NCBI GenBank assembly: GCA_035505915.1 | Contig: DATJQI010000023.1 | Coordinates: 1-64,000, forward strand | DNA length: 64,000 bases | From: 40CM-2-70-7 sp035505915 | Lineage (GTDB): Bacteria > Gemmatimonadota > Gemmatimonadetes > Gemmatimonadales > GWC2-71-9 | Reading direction: 5' to 3' | In this document: piece by piece, positions 52,564 to 61,043 of the stretch | Layout of the letters: every line of letters begins with the position of its first letter | Position numbering within the stretch: position 1 is the first letter of the stretch | Made by a program: the position numbers and the translations under genes | The notes under the pieces: model-generated | The model's database searches: none | Told to the model about the DNA's origin: nothing | What the model saw: only the letters and a program-made list of their open reading frames with translations

Positions 52564-52984
52564 GGGTCCTCACGGCTGCTTCGAGCTCGGCCAGCTCCCG
52601 CTGCCAGAACGGGCGGTGGCGGAGCTCGGGGTGCGGGATGGTCAGCGCCGGCGTGTCCACCGTCCGGTCGCCGTAACGCACGATGTCGAGGTCGATCGGC
52701 CGCGGGCCCCAGCGCACGGTCCGCTCCCGCCCCAGCTCGGCCTCGATGTTCAGGCACGCCGAGAGGAGCGCCGGGGGCTCGAGCGCGGTGTCCAGCTCGA
52801 CCATCTGATTCAGGTACGGACCCTGCGGCACCGGCCCGAGGGGCGCCGTCTCTTCGATCCGGGACTCCTGGACCACCCGGGTCTCCGGCAGCGCGGCGAG
52901 CCGGTCCCGGGCGGCCGCGAGCCACCGCGCGCGGTCACCGAGATTCGACCCCAAGGCCACGAACACCCGCTCGCCCCCCGTCAT
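52556..52984 (-). CDS. folK: 2-amino-4-hydroxy-6-hydroxymethyldihydropteridine diphosphokinase
   Basis: 142 residues. VALGSNLGDR at the N-terminus, PQGPYLNQMVELDT, the RTVRWGPRPIDLDIVRYG signature with metal-binding aspartates, and LTIPHPELRHRPF identify HPPK. It pyrophosphorylates the pterin in folate synthesis. The folK-panB-panC order is common in bacteria. Confidence 0.96.
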   Translation of the reverse strand: MTGGERVFVALGSNLGDRARWLAAARDRLAALPETRVVQESRIEETAPLGPVPQGPYLNQMVELDTALEPPALLSACLNIEAELGRERTVRWGPRPIDLDIVRYGDRTVDTPALTIPHPELRHRPFWQRELAELEAAVRTHA

Positions 52985-53002
52985 GGGCAGAATGCTATCG
53001 CC

Positions 53003-55087
53003 CTAGGCGATGTTCGCAAAGCCGCGCGTCAGCTCGCGCAGCATCGTCGCCACCTGCTCCAGCTCCTTGGTGGCCTGCTCGAGATCGGTGAGCCCGTCGG
53101 CGGCCTGGGTGGCGCGGGTGGCGACGTCGTCCGCCTCCTCGCGGTTCTTCCAGGCGATCCCCGCGACCGCGTTCATCCGCTCCCGCAGGCGGCCGAAGGC
53201 CTGGTTCTGCTCCGTGGCCGCCCCGGCGATGCGCTGCGCGTGCTCGGTGGCGTCGGCCGTCGCGGCGACGATGCGGTCGAGCGCATCGAGCGCGCTGGAC
53301 GACAGCTCCTCGACGCCGCCCACGTTCACCTGCCCGCGCCGCATCTGTTCCACCACTTCGCCCACCTGCCGGTGCACGTCCTCGACCAGCCCGCCCGCCT
53401 CCGCCGCGGCGGCCCCGCTCTGCTCCGCCAGCTGGCGGATCTCCTCCGCCACGACCGCGAAGCCCTTTCCGTGCTTCCCCGCGCGCGCCGCTTCGATGGC
53501 GGCGTTGAGGGCGAGGAGGTTGGTCATGTCGGCCAGCTCGCGGATGGACGCGATGAACCCCGTGATGCGCCGGCTCACGACGCCGAGTTCCTGCACCTTG
53601 CCCGAGCTCTCGCCCACGAACGTCTTCAAGGCCACCAGCCGCTCGATGGCGTCCTGGATGCGCTGCCGGTTCCGCGTGGCCGTCTCGCTCGCCTCGCTCG
53701 ACGACTTCGCGGCCGCGGCGCCGTCGCTCGACACCCGCACGGACACTTCCGCCAGGCCCGCGGTGGCCTCGAGCCCGCCGGCGATTTCGCTCTCCTCGCT
53801 CACCACCCCGCTCCGGATCGCGTGGGTGGCGGCCGCCACCCCCCGGGCCGATTCGCGGAGCGCCACGGCGGTCCGCGCCAGCGTCGCCAGCTCACTGGTC
53901 ATCCGCTCGACGGTGTCCGCCAGCGGGCGGCGCAGGTCGGTGATGTGGATGGCGGTCGCGAGCTGCGTCGCGAACGTGGAGATCGTCATCACGTCCGCGT
54001 CCCGGTACGCGCGGCGCTTGTGGTGCTCGAGCTCCAGGGTCCCGATCACCTGCTCGCCGAACTTGAGGGGCACGATCACGAGGGACCGCACGTGCTCGGG
54101 CGGATTCACCAGGCGCACGTCCCGGGACACGTCGTCGATGACCACCGCGCGCCCCTGCTCGGCCGCCTCGGCCCGCAGGACGCCGACGTCCCCGTCGGGG
54201 GCCCCGCCGCGGTCGGACCGGCCGAGCTCCGAGCGGTACATGAGGTCCATCCGGCCTTCGGTCCGCCGGTAGATCCGGAAATCCCCCCAATCCACCAGCC
54301 GGTGCGCCAGCCCCTCGATGCGCCGGAACGAGTCTTCGAGGCTCACGTTCGCGGTGATCACCGCCTCCATCGCGTGGATCTTGTTCAGCTCCTCGGCGGA
54401 GATGGCTTCCTCGAGCATCCGCTTGAGCAGGAGGCCGAGCGCGCCGAGGACCGCCGCGACGAACAGCCAGGCGACGGGCGGCCACTCCCGCACCGCGCCG
54501 ACCACCGTCGCCGTCGCGAGGAGCGTGGCGGAATACCCGATGAGCTCGTAGCGGACGATCAGGAGCTGCTCGTCCTTCTCGAGCTTGGCCCGGAGAATCA
54601 GGGTGAAGTAGAAGAGGAGCCGGCCGACCGCGAAATAGGCCAGCGCCAGGAAGAACAGCGCGGGGATGTCGGCCGTGGTGAAGCCGGCGTTGACGTTCTG
54701 CGTGAGGTGCCGGATCTCGGCGTACACGCCGTACGCCGCGACCACCACGATCACCTCGCGTCCGGCGTTGACCGCCGCGACGAGGAGCGCCTTGCGCTGC
54801 CACACCCAGTCCGCCGCCAGCGTCCCCAACGCGATGCCGAGCACGGTGGCCGGCACTCCGACCAGGAGGCTCCCGGCCAGGGCCACCAGTCCCGTCTGCG
54901 TCAGGTACGAGTACTTGGAGAGGGCGATGGGGCGCCCGCGCAGGAGGACGCAGGCGACGGTCAGGACCAGGACGACGGAGAGCTGGTGCAGCCAGCGGGG
55001 ATCCGAGGCCAGCACGAGGAGGAGGAGCAGCACGCCGCCGTAGATCAGCGACCGGGCGTAGAGCCGGACCAGCCGTTCGACGGTCAC
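53003..55087 (-). CDS. Membrane MCP-like receptor with GAF domain
   Basis: 694 residues from a GTG at 55087 (GTGA with trpA). About seven membrane segments with no large periplasmic domain (1-235) are followed by a GAF domain (about 250-390) and a methyl-accepting signalling domain with the hairpin tip MTNLLALNAAIEAARAGKHG and FAVVAEEIRQLAEQS. It should sense through the membrane or GAF part and signal to CheA/CheW, but no che genes are in the window. It sits between trpA and folK. Confidence 0.88.
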   Translation of the reverse strand: MTVERLVRLYARSLIYGGVLLLLLVLASDPRWLHQLSVVLVLTVACVLLRGRPIALSKYSYLTQTGLVALAGSLLVGVPATVLGIALGTLAADWVWQRKALLVAAVNAGREVIVVVAAYGVYAEIRHLTQNVNAGFTTADIPALFFLALAYFAVGRLLFYFTLILRAKLEKDEQLLIVRYELIGYSATLLATATVVGAVREWPPVAWLFVAAVLGALGLLLKRMLEEAISAEELNKIHAMEAVITANVSLEDSFRRIEGLAHRLVDWGDFRIYRRTEGRMDLMYRSELGRSDRGGAPDGDVGVLRAEAAEQGRAVVIDDVSRDVRLVNPPEHVRSLVIVPLKFGEQVIGTLELEHHKRRAYRDADVMTISTFATQLATAIHITDLRRPLADTVERMTSELATLARTAVALRESARGVAAATHAIRSGVVSEESEIAGGLEATAGLAEVSVRVSSDGAAAAKSSSEASETATRNRQRIQDAIERLVALKTFVGESSGKVQELGVVSRRITGFIASIRELADMTNLLALNAAIEAARAGKHGKGFAVVAEEIRQLAEQSGAAAAEAGGLVEDVHRQVGEVVEQMRRGQVNVGGVEELSSSALDALDRIVAATADATEHAQRIAGAATEQNQAFGRLRERMNAVAGIAWKNREEADDVATRATQAADGLTDLEQATKELEQVATMLRELTRGFANIA

Positions 55088-55878
55088 GCGGCGCCCCGTT
55101 CCCGCACGCCGGCCGCGAGCTCCCGCATCAGCCGCCCCACCCCCGGCACGCCGTCCGATCCCAGCACTTCGACCAGCGCGCTCCCCACGACCACCCCGTC
55201 GGCGACCCGCGCGGCGGCCTGCGCCTGGGCGCCGGTGCCGATCCCGAACCCCACCGCGACGGGAAGCGGGCTGACCGCCCGCACCCGCGCGACGTGCGCC
55301 GCGAGATCCGCCGGTCCCTGCGCGCTCCGCCCCGTGACGCCGAGACGGGAGATGAGATAGAGGAACCCGCTCGCCCGGCGGGCCGCGAGCGCCACCCGCG
55401 CCGCCGGCGTGGTGGGGGCGATCAGCCGGACGAAGGCGAGCGGTCCCGCCGCCACCTGATCCTCGAGGGCGGGGTCCGCGCCGGCGGGCAGGTCGGTCAG
55501 CAGCACGCCCGCCGCGCCGGCCGCCGCCGCGTCCCCGAGGAACCGCTCGACGCCGTAGGCGAGCACCGGGTTCAGGTACGTCATCACGACGACGGGGACG
55601 GTGAGCCGGGCGGCGCGGATCAGCTCGAGGGTCCGGGCCATCCCCACGCCCTGCGCCAGGGCGGCGTGGGTGGCGCGTTGGATGACCGGCCCGTCGGCGA
55701 GCGGATCCGAGAAGGGGACGCCGACCTCGACGATGTCGGCGCCGGCGGCGGCCGCTTCGCTGACCGCGGCGACGAACGCCGCGGGAGTGGGAAAGCCCGC
55801 GGGGAGATACGGGATGAGGGCCGCCCGCCGCTCGGTGCGGGCCGCGCGCCAGCGCTCGGCGAGCCGGGACTCAGACAA
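55084..55878 (-). CDS. trpA: Tryptophan synthase alpha chain
   Basis: 264 residues from a TTG at 55878, overlapping the HD-GYP stop by 8 bases. IPYLPAGFPT, the catalytic glutamate in DIVEVGVPFSDPLADGPVIQ, the second catalytic aspartate in LLTDLPAG, LIAPTT and GFGIG are present. It cleaves indole-3-glycerol phosphate to indole. It is separated from trpB by two signalling genes, about 3.1 kb. Confidence 0.96.
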   Translation of the reverse strand: MSESRLAERWRAARTERRAALIPYLPAGFPTPAAFVAAVSEAAAAGADIVEVGVPFSDPLADGPVIQRATHAALAQGVGMARTLELIRAARLTVPVVVMTYLNPVLAYGVERFLGDAAAAGAAGVLLTDLPAGADPALEDQVAAGPLAFVRLIAPTTPAARVALAARRASGFLYLISRLGVTGRSAQGPADLAAHVARVRAVSPLPVAVGFGIGTGAQAQAAARVADGVVVGSALVEVLGSDGVPGVGRLMRELAAGVRERGAA

Positions 55879-57343
55879 AGTAGTCCGCGACCTGAATGCC
55901 GTACTTGAGGGGGTCGGTGACCTTGATGATGGAGCGGGGATAGACGCCGTTCTCCTGGAGGGCCAGGTCGGCCAGGAAGCCGGGGCGCAGAATGGCGCCG
56001 TCGGGCGACGCCACCACCCGCACCATCGGCCGGTGGACGTGACTCGTGTCCGGGTTCGCCGCGTGGACGACGGCCACCTCGTAGGTGTCGAGGATGACGC
56101 AGGTGCCCACGGGGTAGATGCCGATGAGGTTGATGAACGCTTTCACCACGATCGGGTCGTAGCCGCGCCGCGGGTTCTCCCACATCTCCTTCAGCACCTG
56201 ATCGGGCTGGATGGGCGTGGTCTGATAGGCCCGCCGGCTGGTGGCGGCGTCGAAGCCGTCCGCCACCGCCACGACCTTCGAGAAGATGGACAGCTGGCGC
56301 GGGCGGATCGACTTGGGGTATCCGGTCAGGTCCGACTTCATGTGGTGCTCGTAGGCGGCGATCATCCCGCGATACGGGATTTCGCCGTACCCGCGCAGGC
56401 CGAAGAGCGTGAGCACGCCGAGCCACGGGTGGGCCTGCATGATGCGCCACTCGTCGTCGGTGAGGCCGCCCTCCTTGTTGAGCACCTCGAGCGGGACCCG
56501 CGACTTCCCGACGTCGTGGAAGAGCGCCGCCATCCCGAGGTCGTAGAGCTGGAGCTTGGTGAGTCCCAGCTTCCGCCCCAGCGCGACCGAGAAGATGCAG
56601 ACGTTCACCGAGTGCGTGAACGTGTACTCGTCGTAATCGCGGAGGGTGGTGAGGCCCACGAGGGACCCCTCGTTGTTCAGCACCTGGTCGACGATGGCCT
56701 GCACCGCCCGCTTCACCTTTTTGACGTTGGCGGTGCGCCCCATCCGGATGCTGTTGATGACCTCCTTGGTGACCGCCACGGACCGCGCGTAGGTCCGCTT
56801 GGCGGCCTCCTTCTGCACTTCCACGTTCTCCGCGTCGTCGTCGGTTTCGAGCGGGGGCTCGACGTCGATGGCGGTGACCCCCGCCTCGTCCAGCTTGCCG
56901 CCGAGCTCGAACACCTTGTTCGGGTCGGCGTCGCGGGCGGCGAAGGCCAGGAGCAGAGAGACGAAGATCTGGAGCTGCTTCCGGTCCGCACCCGGGATCA
57001 CGCGCACCAACCCGATGCCGCACTGCCGGAAGACGCCCAGGATGTGGGAGAAGGACGCGTAGTTGTCGAGGTCGAGCCGGAGACGCGTGGAATTGACGAA
57101 GATGAACTCGCCCTGCAGCCGCACCTCGAGCTCGTTCTCGACGTTCAGGAGCTGGGTGGTGGACGTGACCAGCTCGTCCAGCGCCTTCTGCACCTGGGCG
57201 TTTTCGATGGGGTACAGCTTGAGGGACCGGAACGCCGTGTAGAGCACGACCAGGAACTCCCGTCCGGCGTGACGCAGGAACGCGTCGTTGGCCGCGGAGT
57301 CCGCCGACATCGTGGCGCGCCGGGGAGGGGTCGGCTCGGTCAC
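55871..57343 (-). CDS. HD-GYP domain protein with shared N-terminal module
   Basis: 490 residues, GTG start coupled to the HEAT gene. N-terminal domain (about 20-130; LYPIENAQVQKALDEL, ELEVRLQGEFIF) resembles that of the neighbouring HEAT protein. A linker then leads to an HD-GYP domain (about 215-420): TFTHSVNVCIFSVALGRKLG, FHDVGKSRVPLEVL, MQAHPWLGV and HHMKSDLTGYP, where the usual HHE/DG positions are changed though GYP is kept. It may be a c-di-GMP phosphodiesterase or a degenerate binding protein. Confidence 0.85.
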   Translation of the reverse strand: MTEPTPPRRATMSADSAANDAFLRHAGREFLVVLYTAFRSLKLYPIENAQVQKALDELVTSTTQLLNVENELEVRLQGEFIFVNSTRLRLDLDNYASFSHILGVFRQCGIGLVRVIPGADRKQLQIFVSLLLAFAARDADPNKVFELGGKLDEAGVTAIDVEPPLETDDDAENVEVQKEAAKRTYARSVAVTKEVINSIRMGRTANVKKVKRAVQAIVDQVLNNEGSLVGLTTLRDYDEYTFTHSVNVCIFSVALGRKLGLTKLQLYDLGMAALFHDVGKSRVPLEVLNKEGGLTDDEWRIMQAHPWLGVLTLFGLRGYGEIPYRGMIAAYEHHMKSDLTGYPKSIRPRQLSIFSKVVAVADGFDAATSRRAYQTTPIQPDQVLKEMWENPRRGYDPIVVKAFINLIGIYPVGTCVILDTYEVAVVHAANPDTSHVHRPMVRVVASPDGAILRPGFLADLALQENGVYPRSIIKVTDPLKYGIQVADYFV

Positions 57344-59019
57344 GCGCCCAGCTCCCGCAGGGCCCGGCTCACGGCGTTCCGCACCAGCGGCTCCTTATCC
57401 TCCTTGGCGCGCTCCAGCACGTTGCGCGACTCGGGGGTCTTGATCTTGCCCAGCGCCATCGCGGCACAGGCCCGCGTCTCGGGATCCTCGCGGCGGCCGA
57501 GCAGGGTCGCCCGCGCGAGGAGCATCCGGGACAAGGGCGTCACGCCGGAGCCTCCCGCGAGCGCGCCGTAGGCCTCGAAGAACGCCATTTTCTCGGTGAG
57601 GTCGGCGTCCTTCAGTTTCCCGCCGTTCACCGCGGCGTCGATCTGCTTGAACGCGTTCCGGTGCCCCCGCCCCGCCAGGAACTTCACGCCGGCGATCCGC
57701 ACGTCGCGATCCGGGTCCTCGATGGTCTTCTCGATCACCCGCAGCGCGGAGGGGCTCGCGATCGCGGTGAGGGCCTCCACCACCGCGAGCTTGAGCGGCT
57801 TGTCGCCGATCTCGAGCAGCCGTCCCATCCCGTCCGGCGCGCCGGCGAGCTTCAGCCGCCCGGCCAGCCGGACCATCTCGAGCTGCGTGTCGCCGTCCTC
57901 CGAGCTCAGCGCCTTGAGCACTTCCCCGGCATTGGCCTGCGCCAGCCGCTCGGCCGACGCGAGGACGAGGCTCTTCACCCGCTCGTTGGCGAGTCGCGGC
58001 ACCCAGCCCACCAGCGTGACCAGGGCCTCGGGGCGCAGCTCCTGGAAGAGCGCCGACAGCTCGTCCTCGGTGGGATGCACGGTCGCTTCGTCGAGCGACT
58101 GCAGGAGCTGGGACAGGGCCTCGGGCTGCGAGAGCCGCGTGGGGAGCGACTCCAGCGCCTGCCGGTGATCGGGGATCAGCTCGCGGGCGCGCTGGAGGAT
58201 GGTGCGCGTCTCGGACAGGATGTACGCCACCGAGCGGAAGTCCCCCGCGCCGAGGAGGTACGGGATGAAGTTCTCGAGGATCGAAATCAACTCGGCGCGG
58301 ACCGTGCCGTAGGTCTGGAGCTCGAGCAGGTCGAACAGCATGCCGAGGACGTTGGCGCGGAGGTCCTGGGAATACTCCCGATCCACCTCCTGCTGGAGAT
58401 AGGCGATCTCTTTCTCGTCCAGGAAGTAGAGTGTGGTGTCGAAGTCGTCGATCGACACCATCCCCTCCGGACGGGGCGGCGCTTCTTCGTGCACCCCCTG
58501 GGCCACGTCCGACGCCGAGACCGGCGGCACCTCCGCGCCCGGCTCGATGGGCACGGCGTTCTCGGTGAGGAGCTCCCGGAACGTATGACCGATGTACTGA
58601 AAGTCCTGTTCCCAGAGGAGCGTGAGCAGGTCGTCGGCGGCGTCCGCCTGGAGATTGCGGGCCTGGTGGAGAATCCGGAGGAACCGGACCAGCTCGTCGT
58701 CCTCGAGGCCCGGCCGGAAGGTGAGGGAGCGCACGCCGTCCTTGTACAGGGTCCAGGCGATGCTCTCGCTCTTGTTCTCGTTCGTGTAGACGACTTCGTC
58801 CTCCCACTTCAGCTCGCCTTCGGTGACCTGGAGGACCAGCTCGTCGATGGACTGGAAGAGCGTGCGGAACCCGCCCCGCACGTTGTCGATGGCGCGCTGG
58901 TAGACCGGATTGTTCGGCAGGTAGAGCTGAGTCGCCCGGACGCCCTTGGTGATGAGGCTCAAGAGCTCGGTGATCTGTGACGGCGGGAGGGCCAGCTCGT
59001 CGACAGGCGCGTTGGTCAG
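57340..59019 (-). CDS. HEAT-repeat protein with shared N-terminal module
   Basis: 559 residues if read from the CTG at 59019 (CTGA with the trpB stop), or 540 from the TTG at 58962. N-terminal domain (LYLPNNPVYQRAIDNV, ELVLQVTEGELKWEDEVVY, DGVRSLTFRPGLEDDELVRF) parallels the HD-GYP protein. After an acidic middle, HEAT-like repeats fill the C-terminal half (for example ALTAIASPSALRVIEKTIED, ALGKIKTPESRNVLERAKED). It probably acts as a protein-binding partner of the HD-GYP protein. No known function. Confidence 0.82.
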   Translation of the reverse strand: MTNAPVDELALPPSQITELLSLITKGVRATQLYLPNNPVYQRAIDNVRGGFRTLFQSIDELVLQVTEGELKWEDEVVYTNENKSESIAWTLYKDGVRSLTFRPGLEDDELVRFLRILHQARNLQADAADDLLTLLWEQDFQYIGHTFRELLTENAVPIEPGAEVPPVSASDVAQGVHEEAPPRPEGMVSIDDFDTTLYFLDEKEIAYLQQEVDREYSQDLRANVLGMLFDLLELQTYGTVRAELISILENFIPYLLGAGDFRSVAYILSETRTILQRARELIPDHRQALESLPTRLSQPEALSQLLQSLDEATVHPTEDELSALFQELRPEALVTLVGWVPRLANERVKSLVLASAERLAQANAGEVLKALSSEDGDTQLEMVRLAGRLKLAGAPDGMGRLLEIGDKPLKLAVVEALTAIASPSALRVIEKTIEDPDRDVRIAGVKFLAGRGHRNAFKQIDAAVNGGKLKDADLTEKMAFFEAYGALAGGSGVTPLSRMLLARATLLGRREDPETRACAAMALGKIKTPESRNVLERAKEDKEPLVRNAVSRALRELGA

Positions 59020-60203
59020 GGCGAGGCTCCGGTCAATTCCGCGACCAGGGCCACATCCTTATCCCCCCGGCCGCTCAAGTTGATCAAGACCACGTCGTCC
59101 GGCCCCCAGCGCCGGCCTTCTCGTTGCGCCAGCACCCACGCCACCGCGTGGGCGCTTTCCAGGGCCGGCACGATCCCTTCCAGCCGGCTCAAAGCCCTGA
59201 AGGCGTCCAGTGCCTGACGGTCGGTCACCGCCTCATACAATACGCGACCCGAGTCCTTGAGGTAAGCGTGCTCGGGGCCCACCCCCGGATAGTCGAGCCC
59301 GGCCGATACCGAATGCGCGGGCTGCACCTGGCCGTCGGCGTCCTGCAGGAGGTAGCTCAACGCGCCGTGGAACACCCCCGGCTTGCCCCGGGACAAGGAG
59401 GCCGCGTGGCGCGACCCGTCGAGCCCCTCCCCGGCCGCCTCCACCCCCACCAGCCGCACCCCCGCGTCACGCTGAAACCCCGTGAAGATGCCGATGGCGT
59501 TCGAGCCGCCCCCGACGCAGGCGACCACCGTGTGGGGCAGCGTGCCGAACCCCTCCAGCATCTGCTCCCGGGCCTCCCGCCCGATCACGGACTGGAAGTC
59601 CCGCACCATCCGCGGGAAGGGGTCGGGCCCCACCACGGACCCGATGATGTAGTGGGTGGTGTCGACGTTGGTGACCCAGTCCCGCAGCGCCTCATTGGTG
59701 GCGTCCTTTAAAGTCCGGGTCCCGGACGTGACCGGAACCACCGTGGCGCCCAAGAGCCCCATCCGGTACACGTTCAGGCGCTGGCGCCGCGTGTCCTCCT
59801 CCCCCATGTACACCACGCATTCCAGCCCGAACTTGGCGCACACGGTCGCCGTGGCGACGCCGTGCTGCCCCGCCCCCGTCTCGGCGATGATGCGGCGCTT
59901 CCCCATTCGCCGGGCGAGGAGCACCTGCCCCAGCGTATTGTTGATCTTGTGGGCCCCGGTGTGGCTCAAGTCTTCCCGCTTCAGCACCACCCGTACGCCG
60001 TTCCCTACCTCGGCCGCGAGCCGCTGGACCTCGGTCAAGGGCGTCGGGCGCCCGGCGAAATCCCGGAGCAGACGCTCGAGCTCGCCCCAAAAAGACGCGT
60101 CCTGACGGACGCCGTCGTAGGTCCGGGCCAGCTCCTCGAGTGCCGCCATCAGGGTCTCGGGCACGTAGCGGCCGCCGTAGGGCCCGAAGCGTCCCTCGCT
60201 CAC
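59016..60203 (-). CDS. trpB: Tryptophan synthase beta chain
   Basis: 395 residues. FGPYGGRYVPETLM start, the PLP lysine in EDLSHTGAHKINNTLGQ, ETGAGQHGVATATV, the CVGGGSNAIGIF phosphate loop and HAVAWVLAQREG match TrpB1. It condenses indole and serine to tryptophan. ATG start overlaps the trpC end; its stop is followed at once by the HEAT-repeat gene. Confidence 0.97.
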   Translation of the reverse strand: MSEGRFGPYGGRYVPETLMAALEELARTYDGVRQDASFWGELERLLRDFAGRPTPLTEVQRLAAEVGNGVRVVLKREDLSHTGAHKINNTLGQVLLARRMGKRRIIAETGAGQHGVATATVCAKFGLECVVYMGEEDTRRQRLNVYRMGLLGATVVPVTSGTRTLKDATNEALRDWVTNVDTTHYIIGSVVGPDPFPRMVRDFQSVIGREAREQMLEGFGTLPHTVVACVGGGSNAIGIFTGFQRDAGVRLVGVEAAGEGLDGSRHAASLSRGKPGVFHGALSYLLQDADGQVQPAHSVSAGLDYPGVGPEHAYLKDSGRVLYEAVTDRQALDAFRALSRLEGIVPALESAHAVAWVLAQREGRRWGPDDVVLINLSGRGDKDVALVAELTGASP

Positions 60204-60985
60204 CGGCCCCTCCGGGGCACGCCGCTAAGCCCGCGCACCGCCGCTTCCGGTCCATCGCTCCGGGCCAACGCCCCTCCCACCAGCACCAGGTCCGCCCCCG
60301 CCGCCGCCGCTCGTTCCACATCGCCACGGCTCTCGATTCCGCTCTCCGCCACCGCCAGCACTCCCGAAGGGATCTCCGGCACGAGTCGCTCCGCCACCCT
60401 CAGGTCGGTCACGAACGTGTCGAGGTCCCGGTTGTTCACGCCCACCGCCGTCGGCGCCACGGCGAGTGCCCGGTCGAGCTCCCCCCGGTCGTGCGCCTCC
60501 ACCAGAGTGGCCAGCCCCAGTCCCCGGGCCGTCTCCGCGAGGCGCCGGAGATCGGGATCGGGCAGCGCCCGGACGATCAGGAGGACCATCGCGGCCCCCG
60601 CCGCCCGCGCTTCGAGGAGCTGCAGCTCATCGACGATGAAGTCCTTCCGGAGTGCGGGAAGCCGCACCGCGCCGGCCACCTGTTCGAGGTCGGCGAGAGA
60701 CCCCCCGAAATGTGCCTCTTCCGTCAGCACCGAGATCGCCACGGCCCCGCCGGCTTCATAGGCCCGGGCGTAGGCGACCGGGTCCAGGTCCTCCCGGATC
60801 ACGCCCGCCGACGGGGACCGCCGTTTCACTTCGGCGATGACCCCCACCGTGCTCCCGCCCGGCCGGAAGGCCGGAGGATCCGGCCTCTCGGAGGCCCGCC
60901 GCTCCAAGTCACGGCGGCTTCCCCGGAGGGATGCCACGCGACCTCGGGTCACGGCGAGAATGGCTTCGATGCTGGCTTTGTTCAC
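60200..60985 (-). CDS. trpC: Indole-3-glycerol phosphate synthase
   Basis: 261 residues. VIAEVKRRSPSAGVI, ISVLTEEAHFGG, LRKDFIVDELQLLEARAAGA with the catalytic lysine, LVEAHDRGELDRAL, GVNNRDLDTF and VAVAESGI are all IGPS motifs. It begins the minus-strand trp run and is divergent from lexA over 58 bases. trpF, trpE and trpG are not in the window. Confidence 0.97.
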   Translation of the reverse strand: MNKASIEAILAVTRGRVASLRGSRRDLERRASERPDPPAFRPGGSTVGVIAEVKRRSPSAGVIREDLDPVAYARAYEAGGAVAISVLTEEAHFGGSLADLEQVAGAVRLPALRKDFIVDELQLLEARAAGAAMVLLIVRALPDPDLRRLAETARGLGLATLVEAHDRGELDRALAVAPTAVGVNNRDLDTFVTDLRVAERLVPEIPSGVLAVAESGIESRGDVERAAAAGADLVLVGGALARSDGPEAAVRGLSGVPRRGR

Positions 60986-60991
60986 GCTTGC

Positions 60992-61017
60992 ATTCGGGTG
61001 ATATTCGGGTACATTCG
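60992..61017. promoter_or_regulatory. Direct-repeat candidate LexA operator
   Basis: ATTCGGGT occurs at 60992-60999 and 61003-61010, 11 bases apart, followed by ATTCG at 61013-61017. TTCG-N7-TTCG has the same spacing as the direct-repeat LexA site GTTC-N7-GTTC of alphaproteobacteria. It lies 27 bases before the lexA start, where an autoregulatory site is expected. Confidence 0.5.
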
Positions 61018-61043
61018 TTTCGGCTTCTTTTCGGGAGCGATCA

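Noticed and set aside
52478..55360. 960-codon open frame on the plus strand opposite folK, the MCP-like gene and trpA
   Set aside because: It is the reverse-complement shadow of well-supported genes; the translation is rich in Arg, His, Gly and Pro with no domain.
60986..61043. trp attenuator or leader peptide before trpC
   Set aside because: Only 58 bases separate trpC from lexA, with no Trp-codon peptide or terminator hairpin; repeats fit a LexA site better.
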